DNA from: an uncultured Christensenellaceae bacterium
Lineage (GTDB): Bacteria; Bacillota; Clostridia; Christensenellales; Pumilibacteraceae
Direction of reading: 5' to 3'
DNA: 64,000 nt
Assembly (NCBI GenBank): GCA_910587595.1
Contig: CAJULQ010000001.1
Coordinates: 248,001-312,000 of the forward strand
Shown here: positions 17,782 to 25,701 of the stretch, in pieces
Numbering within the stretch: position 1 is the stretch's first letter
How the letters are laid out: every line of letters starts with the position of its first letter
The notes under the pieces: generated by a model
Told to the model about the DNA's origin: nothing
Database searches by the model: none
The model's input: the letters and a program-made list of their open reading frames with translations, nothing else
Made by a program: the position numbers and the translations under genes

Positions 17782-18228
17782 TCAATGCAACTGCGACCAA
17801 CGGTAGGCGCAATCGAACAACATGCATTTTTCGCAGCGGTTGTCGCACCGCGGGTGGTCGGGCGGCGGCGGTGGCGGCGCACACCCCGCGTTATGCCCCG
17901 CATTGTGCCCTTCGCAGTGATCGTGTCCGCCGTGGCAGTCTTTGGGCGGCGGTGGCGTATGCTTGCACGTGACATGCCCGTCCGGCTCCACCGTGAGGTG
18001 CACGAGGATGACGTCCTCGCCTATTTTTTGCACACAATGCCACGGAATAAACACGTCTTGGTTTTTGGCGAACACGCCGCGACGCGTGAGCGGCACCACG
18101 ATGCCGCAGATCGCGCCGTTTTCGCGCGAAAAGAGCATATCCACTATGCGCCCCATACGCTTGCCGTCGGCCGCGTTCACCACTTCTTTTGCCCGCAATT
18201 CGCAATAAGAAAGTTCGTTCTCGCCCAT
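17782..18228 (-). CDS. YlmC/YmxH-family PRC-barrel protein with Cys/His-rich tail
   Basis: Residues 1-85 are a PRC-barrel (ELRAKEVVNAADGKRMGRIVD, then GIVVP...DVFIPWHCVQKIGEDVILV), as in the YlmC/YmxH proteins of spore formers. The position next to sigG and nrdR is also typical of that family. The last 60 residues are an added tail rich in Pro, His and Cys: cysteines at 88, 98, 105, 116, 128, 132, 135 and 140, poly-Pro runs and GHDHCEGHNAGHN. This looks able to bind metal. YlmC/YmxH proteins are usually only about 80-90 residues long. The gene is divergent from sigG, and GAGGT precedes the ATG. Confidence 0.85.
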   Translation of the reverse strand: MGENELSYCELRAKEVVNAADGKRMGRIVDMLFSRENGAICGIVVPLTRRGVFAKNQDVFIPWHCVQKIGEDVILVHLTVEPDGHVTCKHTPPPPKDCHGGHDHCEGHNAGHNAGCAPPPPPPDHPRCDNRCEKCMLFDCAYRWSQLH

Positions 18229-18293
18229 TGTATACCTCGCACTATATATATGCGCTTTTTCGACAAATGTTGCAACGAATTTTTGCGGCGGCG

Positions 18294-18323
18294 GTATAAA
18301 ACTTAGGGCGGAGTATCAAAATA
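18294..18323 (+). promoter_or_regulatory. Probable SigF/SigG-type promoter of sigG
   Basis: GTATA (18294-18298), a 15-bp spacer and TATCAAAATA (18314-18323) fit the forespore sigma pattern GywTA plus an A-n-A-n-T-A core. The GG usually found at the start of the -10 element is absent. A GGAGG ribosome site follows before the ATG at 18347. Confidence 0.5.
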
Positions 18324-18346
18324 GCCGTACGGAATAAGGAGGCGTT

Positions 18347-19120
18347 ATGGCTACCAGAGTGGAAATTTGCGGCATCAATACTTCGCTTCTGCCCACGCTC
18401 ACGCACAAAGAGACCATGGAACTGATCGACAAGGCGCAAGCGGGCGACGAAAAAGCCAAAGACCGCTTTTTGCTGTGCAATATGCGGTTGGTGCTCAGCA
18501 TCGTGCAACGGTTCGGCTCCAAACGCGAGTGCGCCGACGACATCTTTCAAGTGGGTTGCATAGGTCTGATCAAAGCCATGGACAACTTTAATACCTCGCT
18601 CAATCTTCGGTTTTCCACCTATGCGGTGCCCATGATCATCGGCGAGATCCGACGCTTTCTGCGCGACAGCTCCAGCATTCGCGTGAGCAGATCCATTCGC
18701 GACACCGCGTATCGCGTGTTGCAAAAGCGGCAAGAGTTGGAGGCGGAGACCAACACGGAGGCCGGCTTGGAAGAGGTGGCGGCGGCCATGAACATGCCCG
18801 TTTCCGAAGTGGTGTATGCCATGGACGCAATCTCCAACCCCGTGTCGCTTTTCGACCCCGTTTACCACGACAGCGGCGAAACGGTGATGATTATGGACCA
18901 GATCTCCGACAAAAAGAACTGCGACGAAAACTGGCTCACCGGCGTTTCCATCAGCGAGGCCATGCAACGCCTTTCTCCCCGCGAACGCCAGATCTTAACG
19001 CTACGCTTTTACGAGGGCAAAACGCAAGTAGAGGTTTCTTCCGAAATCGGCATATCGCAAGCGCAAGTGTCGCGTTTGGAAAAAAACGCCATTGCCACCC
19101 TCAAAAAGAACATCGACTGA
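18347..19120 (+). CDS. sigG: RNA polymerase sigma factor SigG (late forespore)
   Basis: The 257-residue sigma-70 factor shows the SigG signature start VEICGINTSLLP and the region 2 segment DIFQVGCIGLIKAMDNF. It also has RFSTYAVPMIIGEIRRFLRD and the region 4 helix-turn-helix TQVEVSSEIGISQAQVSRLEK. It directs late gene expression in the forespore. TAAGGAGG precedes the ATG. In Bacillus and most Clostridia sigG lies downstream of sigE on the same strand. Here it is inverted, converging on sigE with only 14 bases between the stop codons. It is divergent from ylmC and preceded by a forespore-type promoter, consistent with control by SigF and itself. Confidence 0.95.
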   Translation: MATRVEICGINTSLLPTLTHKETMELIDKAQAGDEKAKDRFLLCNMRLVLSIVQRFGSKRECADDIFQVGCIGLIKAMDNFNTSLNLRFSTYAVPMIIGEIRRFLRDSSSIRVSRSIRDTAYRVLQKRQELEAETNTEAGLEEVAAAMNMPVSEVVYAMDAISNPVSLFDPVYHDSGETVMIMDQISDKKNCDENWLTGVSISEAMQRLSPRERQILTLRFYEGKTQVEVSSEIGISQAQVSRLEKNAIATLKKNID

Positions 19121-19134
19121 AAAAAGCAGAGCGG

Positions 19135-19842
19135 CTACAACGTTTTCACAATCTCTTTTTTAAGCCGCGATATGATCTTCTTTTCCAACCGCGAAATATA
19201 CGATTGCGAGATGCCCAAAAGGTCGGCTACTTCCTTTTGGGTCTTTTCTTGCCGCCCGCTCAAGCCGAAACGCATTTGCATAATCTCTTTTTCGCGGTTG
19301 CCGAGCTTGGCCATCGCGTTGTATAACAGCTGTTTTTCCACCGAGTTTTCTATGCTTCGGCTCACGAGGTCGGGTTCGGTACCCAAAATATCGCTCATTA
19401 AAAGCTCGTTGCCCTCCCAATCCACGTTGAGCGGCTCATCGAGCGACACTTCGCACCGAAGGCGCACCATGCGGCGCAAATACATAAGGATCTCGTTTTC
19501 GATGCAACGGGACGCATAGGTGGCCAACTTGATGTTTTTGTCGGGGTCGAACGAATTGACCGCCTTGATAAGCCCGATGGTGCCCACCGATATAAGGTCC
19601 TCAAGGTCCACGCCGGTGTTATCGAACTTGCGCGCGATATACACCACCAAACGCAAATTGCGCTCTATCAGCGTGCTTTTGGCCGATCCTTCGCCCGCGC
19701 GCAATTGCGCCATCACAACCGCCTCTTCTTCGGGCGACAGCGGATTGGGCAACGCCTCGTTGGCCGTGATATACAAGAGCACGTTTTCGTCGGGCACTTC
19801 GCCCAGATGCAACAATTTTTTGATAAATGCGAGAATTTTCAT
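19135..19842 (-). CDS. sigE: RNA polymerase sigma factor SigE (early mother cell)
   Basis: The 235-residue sigma factor has the SigE features: a hydrophobic/basic N-terminal pro-sequence ([20 protein letters not shown]) that keeps it inactive until SpoIIGA cleaves it, region 2 ([20 protein letters not shown]) and region 4 ([21 protein letters not shown]). It drives early mother-cell transcription during sporulation. Its ATG immediately follows the spoIIGA stop (TAAATG), so the protease and its substrate are translationally coupled. Confidence 0.96.
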   Translation of the reverse strand: MKILAFIKKLLHLGEVPDENVLLYITANEALPNPLSPEEEAVVMAQLRAGEGSAKSTLIERNLRLVVYIARKFDNTGVDLEDLISVGTIGLIKAVNSFDPDKNIKLATYASRCIENEILMYLRRMVRLRCEVSLDEPLNVDWEGNELLMSDILGTEPDLVSRSIENSVEKQLLYNAMAKLGNREKEIMQMRFGLSGRQEKTQKEVADLLGISQSYISRLEKKIISRLKKEIVKTL

Positions 19843-20691
19843 TTAAGCGCTTTCTCCCATGGCCGGATGCAGTATCGCATCGTATGTATCGTTGCCGCCC
19901 AAAGCGGTATAGGACAATCCGACCATTACGTTTATTACTATATTCTTGTCCGCGGAAGTATAGACCTCGAATTTTTCGGGCGCGATCACCCACATACTGC
20001 TTTTGCCGCCCACACTGCCGCACGCAATGCGCCGCGCGCCCGCGAACACGCGCTCCACGTGCCCCGTGATCAGTTGCGCCGCTTGCTCGTCGGACAGCAT
20101 GGGCAACACGCTTTTAAGGCCGAGCACCACCACGGGCAACCCCGTGCGCGTATCGTACAAACGGTTACCCGTGTCTAAAAATCCGTTGCCGCATACTTCC
20201 CGCCCGCTTAGCACGCATCGGTAACGGTACACGAGGCGGCTTGTGTCGGCGCGGCGGTGATACGCCACAACGGCGGCGCGCACGGCGTGATACAATATAA
20301 GCGCCGCAGCCACGCACGCCCACCAAGAAACGCGCAACGGCGTGGTGGCCGCTTGCAACACACTGCGAAAGCGCAAACACCCCACCGCAAAAACAGCGCC
20401 GCCGAACATAAGCGCGGCCGCGAGAAAGGCGCCCATGCCCCGCCAATAGCGGCACTTCCCGACAAACAGTTCGGCGCCCAACAAAAGCCCCAGCGCCAGC
20501 TTTACGGCTATCACCGCCGCCACCGGCCAAGATAAGAGCGGATAGAAAAGCGAGGCCGCGCACCCCGTCATGGCGGCCAATGCCAAACGCGCAACGTCTT
20601 TTTGCAAACGCAACAGTCTGTAAGCCGTGGCGCTTATAAGGTATGTAAGCACCAAATTTTGCACGATCAACGGCTCTATGTAAACGCTCAT
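19843..20691 (-). CDS. spoIIGA: SpoIIGA, membrane aspartic protease that activates SigE
   Basis: The 282-residue protein begins SVYIEPLIVQNLVLTYLIS, the conserved SpoIIGA start, followed by five or so membrane helices. The C-terminal protease domain has the catalytic-type motif FLDTGNRLYDTRTGLPVVV (DTGN). SpoIIGA receives the forespore signal and cleaves pro-SigE. I placed the start at the ATG at 20691. A TTG ten codons upstream is in frame, but the family begins here. No Shine-Dalgarno is present, and the -10 box lies six bases before the ATG. It is followed directly by its substrate gene sigE. Confidence 0.9.
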   Translation of the reverse strand: MSVYIEPLIVQNLVLTYLISATAYRLLRLQKDVARLALAAMTGCAASLFYPLLSWPVAAVIAVKLALGLLLGAELFVGKCRYWRGMGAFLAAALMFGGAVFAVGCLRFRSVLQAATTPLRVSWWACVAAALILYHAVRAAVVAYHRRADTSRLVYRYRCVLSGREVCGNGFLDTGNRLYDTRTGLPVVVLGLKSVLPMLSDEQAAQLITGHVERVFAGARRIACGSVGGKSSMWVIAPEKFEVYTSADKNIVINVMVGLSYTALGGNDTYDAILHPAMGESA

Positions 20692-20697
20692 AACGGC

Positions 20698-20742
20698 ATT
20701 GTAACATGCCGCGCGGCACAAAAAAAAGGCAATGCTGTCGAA
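20698..20742 (-). promoter_or_regulatory. spoIIGA promoter with a consensus Spo0A box
   Basis: TACAAT (20698-20703) lies six bases before the ATG. No -35 hexamer is visible at 17 bp, but TTGCCT (20727-20732) sits 23 bp upstream. An exact 0A box, TGTCGAA, occupies 20736-20742, about 45-51 bases before the predicted start. This recalls the Bacillus spoIIG promoter, which has a long spacer and Spo0A bound near the -35 region. Confidence 0.6.
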
Positions 20743-20796
20743 ATCCCCCTAAATAGCAAAAAAGCGCAAAACCGCGTTTATAATCTTGTCTTGCGC

Positions 20797-20830
20797 AAAA
20801 AAAGCACCGCCGCGGCGTGCGGCGATGCTT
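20797..20830 (-). terminator. ftsZ terminator
   Basis: On the minus strand AAGCATCGCCGC (20830-20819) pairs with GCGGCGGTGCTT (20813-20802) around a five-base loop, with one G-U pair, followed by seven T. It lies 18 bases after the ftsZ stop and separates ftsZ from spoIIGA. Confidence 0.9.
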
Positions 20831-20847
20831 GCAGTTTGTTTTTTTAT

Positions 20848-22131
20848 TTATTGTCTGCGATTTTTGTCGTTTAAGCGTTTGAGAAATTCGGGAAAGCCCG
20901 AATCGTCGAAATCCACGTGCGACGAAGGGATGCTCTGCCCCGACGGCGCGGGACGCTGCGTTTGCTGCGGCGCGGGTTGCGGACGGTTTTGGGGGTTGAA
21001 CCCGAACGGCGAGGGGCGTTGCCCTTGTTGCGGCGCGGGTTGCGGACGCGGTTGCACGGGGAACACGTTGAGATCGGCGCCGCCGCGCTGTTCGCCCGTT
21101 AAACGCGAATAAAAATCGTCTTTGTTTTGCACTTGCGGTTGCGGCGCAGGCGCTTGTTGCACGCGCGTATCGCCCGCCGGCTGTTCGAAACCGGTGGCAA
21201 TGATCGTTACCAAGATCTCGTCGTTGAGCGTGTCGCGGATATCCGCGCCGAAGATAATATTGGCGGCGGGATGAACCACTTGGCGCACAAGGTCGGCCGC
21301 CTCGTTGATCTCCATAAGCGTGAGATCGTTGCCGCCCATGATATTGAGTATCACGCTCGTTGCGCCTTCTATAGACGTTTCCAACAGCGGACTGAACACG
21401 GCTTGCTTTACGGCCTCCACCGTGCGGCGTTCGCCGCTGCCCCGTCCGATACCCATATGCGCAATGCCTTTATCGCGCATAACGGTGCAAACGTCGGCAA
21501 AGTCGAGGTTGATGAGCGCGGGCGTTACGATAAGATCGCTGATGCCTTGAATGCCTTGGCGCAACACGTCGTCGGCATATTTAAACGCATCGAGCACTTG
21601 CAGTTTAGACGCCACTTGCATGAGCTTTTCGTTGGGGATCACCACCAAGGTGTCCACCACTTTTTTGAGGTTGGCAATGCCGATCTCGGCGTTGTTCATG
21701 CGGGTGATGCCCTCGAACGCAAACGGCTTTGTTACCACCGCCACGGTGAGTTTACCCATCTCTTTGGCGATAGATGCCACCACGGGCGCGGCGCCCGTGC
21801 CCGTGCCGCCGCCCATGCCCGCCGTGATAAACACCAAGTTGGCGTCTTTGATGGCATCGGCAATGGCCAAACGGCTTTCTTCGGCCGCCTTTTGCCCGAT
21901 CTCCGGATCGGCGCCCGCGCCCATACCGTGCGTCAATTTGTCGCCGATCTGGATGCGGTGCTGTGCTTTAGACATATTGAGCGCTTGCAGATCGGTGTTG
22001 AGCGAAATAAATTGCGCGCTTTTGATGTTCACGGCGATCATGCGGTTAACGGCGTTGTTGCCGCCGCCGCCCACGCCCACCACTTTGATGACCGCCGGCA
22101 TATTCGTTATATCCTTGGAATTGATTTGCAT
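20848..22131 (-). CDS. ftsZ: Cell division protein FtsZ
   Basis: The 427-residue tubulin homologue forms the division ring. The GTP-binding signature [12 protein letters not shown] lies near residue 105, [13 protein letters not shown] near 20, and the T7 loop reads NLDFADV. A disordered linker after about 330 contains a duplicated Pro/Gln-rich stretch (RPQPAPQQ twice). The C-terminal peptide [14 protein letters not shown] should bind FtsA and other partners. GGGAGG lies at a good distance before the ATG. It is last in the ftsQ-ftsA-ftsZ run and is followed by a strong terminator. Confidence 0.97.
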   Translation of the reverse strand: MQINSKDITNMPAVIKVVGVGGGGNNAVNRMIAVNIKSAQFISLNTDLQALNMSKAQHRIQIGDKLTHGMGAGADPEIGQKAAEESRLAIADAIKDANLVFITAGMGGGTGTGAAPVVASIAKEMGKLTVAVVTKPFAFEGITRMNNAEIGIANLKKVVDTLVVIPNEKLMQVASKLQVLDAFKYADDVLRQGIQGISDLIVTPALINLDFADVCTVMRDKGIAHMGIGRGSGERRTVEAVKQAVFSPLLETSIEGATSVILNIMGGNDLTLMEINEAADLVRQVVHPAANIIFGADIRDTLNDEILVTIIATGFEQPAGDTRVQQAPAPQPQVQNKDDFYSRLTGEQRGGADLNVFPVQPRPQPAPQQGQRPSPFGFNPQNRPQPAPQQTQRPAPSGQSIPSSHVDFDDSGFPEFLKRLNDKNRRQ

Positions 22132-22176
22132 AGCAAGACCTCCCTGTGTTTGGTAAGTTAAAGCGCCGTTCGGATC

Positions 22177-23337
22177 CTATTTGCCGAACAGACGGGAGAA
22201 AAATCCTTTTTTCTTCACCGCGGGTTGTTGGTTGAGCGCCAACTCCATAAGCCCTATGCCCGTGGACATATGCGGCCGCGAAAAAGGCGGGTGCGCGGGG
22301 CTGACGATCTCCACCGGCTTATTGAGCCGCTTAGACAGATAGTCGCGCGCGCCCTTGAGATAACTCAAACCGCCGCCCGTAAGGTGAAACGGAATATAGT
22401 CGGGATATTCGTAATCGCATTTGTGCAAGCATTTTTCCACGGTGGCCGCGATCAGTTTGATACGCTCCATCACGATCTCGTTAACCGTTTTGGCGGGAAA
22501 AGGTATGCGCGTGTCGCGATCGGTGATTTCGTATACGTCGGCCTCCGACGCATTGAGCGAGAGCACCACTTTGCGCTTTAAGCTTTCGGCTTGCGCAAAC
22601 GGTATCTGAAAGGCCATGGCAAGATCGCCCGTGATATGCCCGCCGCCCAACGAAAAATTATACAGCCCCAAAAGGCCGTCGCCGCGCCCCACAGCCACCG
22701 AGGTGGTGATGTGCCCCACGTCGATGAGCACAACGTATTGGTCGCGCGTTACGTCGTCGAACAGCAACAGTTCTTCGGCCAAAACGGAAGAAACGTATTC
22801 CACCGATTCGATGCCCAACTGTTCCAAGATCCGTCCGATAAAATGGATAAAGCGGTTTTCCGCCAACACATACGATATATGCCCGCTCAACCGAACGCCC
22901 GTCATGCCTACCGGCTGAATGAGCCGGCGCTCGTCGTCTAACGTGTAGTAAACGGGACCAACGTTGATCAGCGTGTAATCGGGGTTGTTTTCGAACACGT
23001 CGCCTTGCTCATGCAAGAGCGCCACGTCCTCTTCGGTCACTTTGCGCTTTTTGGTGAGAGAAATGGCGACATCGCGGCATACAACGGTGGTAAACTCGCC
23101 CGGCACGCCCACATACAGCTGTTTGATCTTGGTGCGCGAATTGGTTTCGGCATTGTTTACGGCATGTCCTATCGCATACCCCAACTGTTCGGGTTGCAAC
23201 CATTCGCCGTCTACAAAACCGGCATAATCGCATTCGCCCATGCCATTGATACAAATCGTATTGTTAACCCCGCGTTCGCCGATAAGAACGTCTATCTTAC
23301 CCGATCCGAAGTCGAGAACCGCCACGTCTTGCGCCAC
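22177..23337 (-). CDS. ftsA: Cell division protein FtsA
   Basis: The 386-residue actin-like protein anchors FtsZ to the membrane. It starts VAVLDFGSGKIDVLIGERG (phosphate 1 loop) and contains YVVLIDVGHITTSVAV (phosphate 2) and HLTGGGLSYLKGARDYL (adenosine loop). The C-terminal amphipathic helix KKKGFFSRLFGK is the membrane-targeting tail. It is slightly shorter than the Bacillus protein, mainly in the linker before that tail. It lies 21 bases after ftsQ and 45 before ftsZ. Confidence 0.92.
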   Translation of the reverse strand: MAQDVAVLDFGSGKIDVLIGERGVNNTICINGMGECDYAGFVDGEWLQPEQLGYAIGHAVNNAETNSRTKIKQLYVGVPGEFTTVVCRDVAISLTKKRKVTEEDVALLHEQGDVFENNPDYTLINVGPVYYTLDDERRLIQPVGMTGVRLSGHISYVLAENRFIHFIGRILEQLGIESVEYVSSVLAEELLLFDDVTRDQYVVLIDVGHITTSVAVGRGDGLLGLYNFSLGGGHITGDLAMAFQIPFAQAESLKRKVVLSLNASEADVYEITDRDTRIPFPAKTVNEIVMERIKLIAATVEKCLHKCDYEYPDYIPFHLTGGGLSYLKGARDYLSKRLNKPVEIVSPAHPPFSRPHMSTGIGLMELALNQQPAVKKKGFFSRLFGK

Positions 23338-23358
23338 TGAAAACCTACCTCTTTATCT

Positions 23359-24225
23359 CTATACCGTTTTATTATATAATGTGTCGCGTGAGAAGTCAAG
23401 CAACATTTGCCTTGCGCGCAAAAAAGCCTGCCGCGCGTCCGTTCCCGTAACGCCGCCGCTGACGCCCGAATAAGTCGCTTTATCCGCCGTTATATACATT
23501 TTTCCGCGCTTTTTCTGCTCGTCGGTAAGCGCCATATACGCCGACACGGCCAACCTAAGTTTGTCCGCCATGTTGTCGGGCGACAAAACTTCCCACACCA
23601 TGCCCGCCGTTTTGCCTGTGGCGGTTTTATTGGAAAGCGTGATAAACACCGAACGCCCCGTCACGTCTATCGAATATAACAGATCCACGGTGGTGTCGTC
23701 GTATCCCAACAAGGAAAAACCGTTGAATATATCGCGCACGATATCCTCGCCCGCGCCGTTGGGCGTTTGGAACGATAAACGGCTGCCCACTTCGAGCGCC
23801 GAAAGATCGCTCTCGCACGCCAAGTGAATGGCGTCGCCGCCCGCCGCGCCGTCGGCTATGCGCATGACGCGCAAGTCTTTGCCGAGGTAATACGTTTTGG
23901 TGCCTTGCGACACTTGCAAATACTCCGTTTCTTCCACATAGTTGATCCAAATGCGGTTGGGGAACTTTTTTTCCACATTGACCACGCGCACTTGCGGCAC
24001 GGCCGAATGCACGTTATCGATCACTTTTTTCTTGTTCACCAAAAATATGCTTTTGCCGCGTTTGATCTTATGCGCTTTGAGCACTTGTTCTTGATACACG
24101 GATTGCTCTTGATTATAGCAATAGGCGTTCACATGTTGTACGGAAAAAAGCACGCTGTTGAAAACCACCAATAGCGTTATGCCCAAAAGCACCGAAAAAA
24201 GGATAATGAGCTTTTTGTTCCGCAT
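23359..24225 (-). CDS. ftsQ: FtsQ/DivIB division protein
   Basis: The 288-residue bitopic protein has one N-terminal membrane helix (about 6-28) and an extracytoplasmic POTRA-type domain (VYQEQVLKAHKIKRGKSIF, then VRVVNVEKKFPNRIWINYVE). A second beta domain follows, as in DivIB. It acts with FtsL and DivIC to control septal peptidoglycan synthesis. The gene lacks a Shine-Dalgarno, and its TATAAT box lies six bases before the ATG, so it is probably leaderless. It begins the ftsQAZ unit. Confidence 0.88.
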   Translation of the reverse strand: MRNKKLIILFSVLLGITLLVVFNSVLFSVQHVNAYCYNQEQSVYQEQVLKAHKIKRGKSIFLVNKKKVIDNVHSAVPQVRVVNVEKKFPNRIWINYVEETEYLQVSQGTKTYYLGKDLRVMRIADGAAGGDAIHLACESDLSALEVGSRLSFQTPNGAGEDIVRDIFNGFSLLGYDDTTVDLLYSIDVTGRSVFITLSNKTATGKTAGMVWEVLSPDNMADKLRLAVSAYMALTDEQKKRGKMYITADKATYSGVSGGVTGTDARQAFLRARQMLLDFSRDTLYNKTV

Positions 24226-24231
24226 GCCATA

Positions 24232-24260
24232 ATTATAGCATTTGTCGACAAATAAAGCAA
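24232..24260 (-). promoter_or_regulatory. ftsQAZ promoter with palindromic operator
   Basis: TTGCTT (24255-24260), a 17-bp spacer and TATAAT (24232-24237) on the minus strand. The spacer holds a perfect 14-bp palindrome, ATTTGTCGACAAAT (24240-24253), so a protein bound there would block RNA polymerase. The -10 box is six bases from the ftsQ ATG. Confidence 0.75.
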
Positions 24261-24286
24261 GTTTTTTTTGATGGCCGTCGATTTTT

Positions 24287-25540
24287 TTACACGCGCGTCA
24301 CGTCCGCCCCCAACGCGCCCAACACGTTTTCGATCGCGTCGTAGCCGCGGTCTATATGTCGCACACCGTCTATCACCGTTTCGCCGTCGGCGCACAGCGC
24401 CGCCACGCAAAGCGCCGCCCCGCCCCGAAGATCCTCGGCCGTAACGTGGGCGCCCGACAGCTTTTTCACGCCTTTTACCACCGCCACACGGTCTTTAACG
24501 AGTATTTTGGCGCCCATTTTGCACAGTTGCGCCGTGTATTTGAAACGACTTTCAAACATATTTTCCACCACGCACCCCGTGCCGTCGGCACAAGAAAGTA
24601 CGGCGGTGATCTGCGGTTGCATATCGGTGGGAAAACCGGGGAACGGCTGGGTCTCTATTTTATGTACGGCGCGCGGTCGGCCTTCCGCCGTGATGAACAC
24701 GCCCCGCTCGAACTCGGAGATCTCGCACCCCATGCGGCGCAATTTTTCCAACACGGCATGCATGTGTTTGGGTTCCGCGCCGCGAATGTACGCCGCGCCG
24801 CCCGCGCACGCCACCGCCGCCATATACGTGCCCGCCGCAATGCGGTCGCCCATGGGTTTGTAAACGCCGCCACCAAGCCGTTGCACGCCTTGCACGGTGA
24901 TCACGTCGGTGCCCGCGCCCGACACTTTACCGCCCAAAAAATTGATAAAGTTTTGCAGATCCACGATCTCCGGCTCGCGCGCGGCGTTGCGGATCACCGT
25001 GGTACCGCTGCCCAAAGCGCCCGCCATCATGATATTTTCGGTGGCGCCCACGCTGGGAAAATCGAGGTTGACAAAGCCCCCTTTTCTGTTTTTGCCGTCG
25101 CACAGTATGCGGCCGTTGGCCTCGGTCACTTTCACGCCCAAGCATTTAAGCCCGTAAATATGCAGATCTATGGGGCGTAACCCTATTTCGCACCCGCCCG
25201 GATAGCTGATGTCGGCATACTGAAAGCGCGCCAAAATAGGCCCCAACACAAACACCGACGAGCGGATCGTGCCCGTGAGATCGGCGGAAACCAACTGCGG
25301 ATTGGCATGTTTGCAATTTACGGTGAGCGTGCCGTTTTGCAATTGCGCGTCGCCGCCTATCGAGCGGATTATATCGATCATGCTGAAAATATCGGCAATG
25401 GCCGGACAATTTTCTATATGTATTTCTTGCTCGGACAGTATGCAGCACGCGATGAGCGGCAACACCGAATTTTTTGCCGCCGCCACGGTGATTTCGCCGC
25501 GCAAGCGCCTGCCCCCGCGTATCACAAGTTGATTTTTCAT
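24287..25540 (-). CDS. murA: UDP-N-acetylglucosamine 1-carboxyvinyltransferase MurA
   Basis: The 417-residue enzyme transfers enolpyruvate from PEP to UDP-GlcNAc, the first committed step of peptidoglycan synthesis. The substrate motif AAAKNSVLPLIA (Lys23-Asn24) and the active-site loop PGGCEIGLRPIDLH with Cys117 are intact. That cysteine predicts fosfomycin sensitivity at the enzyme level. GGGAAGG precedes the ATG. It lies between the terminator of the giant-gene block and ftsQ. Confidence 0.96.
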   Translation of the reverse strand: MKNQLVIRGGRRLRGEITVAAAKNSVLPLIACCILSEQEIHIENCPAIADIFSMIDIIRSIGGDAQLQNGTLTVNCKHANPQLVSADLTGTIRSSVFVLGPILARFQYADISYPGGCEIGLRPIDLHIYGLKCLGVKVTEANGRILCDGKNRKGGFVNLDFPSVGATENIMMAGALGSGTTVIRNAAREPEIVDLQNFINFLGGKVSGAGTDVITVQGVQRLGGGVYKPMGDRIAAGTYMAAVACAGGAAYIRGAEPKHMHAVLEKLRRMGCEISEFERGVFITAEGRPRAVHKIETQPFPGFPTDMQPQITAVLSCADGTGCVVENMFESRFKYTAQLCKMGAKILVKDRVAVVKGVKKLSGAHVTAEDLRGGAALCVAALCADGETVIDGVRHIDRGYDAIENVLGALGADVTRV

Positions 25541-25619
25541 ATCTACCTTCCCTTTTGTTGGATACTATAGTGTATGAAAATTAACAAGCGGGTGCTACTT
25601 TTATATGCGGCGGAACGGC

Positions 25620-25655
25620 AAAAAGAAACGGTGCAAACAACGTTTACACCGTTTC
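25620..25655 (-). terminator. Terminator of the giant-gene block
   Basis: On the minus strand GAAACGGTGTAAAC (25655-25642) pairs over 14 bases with GTTTGCACCGTTTC (25638-25625), with one G-U pair and a three-base loop, followed by five T. The G-U pair would be a C-A mismatch on the other strand, so it is built for the minus strand. It isolates the giant genes from murA. Confidence 0.92.
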
Positions 25656-25701
25656 TCTCTTTTGTGTTTCCGACGTATTTCTATAATGGATCTTCGGTAT
25701 C

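Noticed and set aside
17702..17884. N-terminal extension of nrdR
   Set aside because: It would cross the promoter and read the end of ylmC in another frame; the zinc ribbon begins at residue 1 of the short form.
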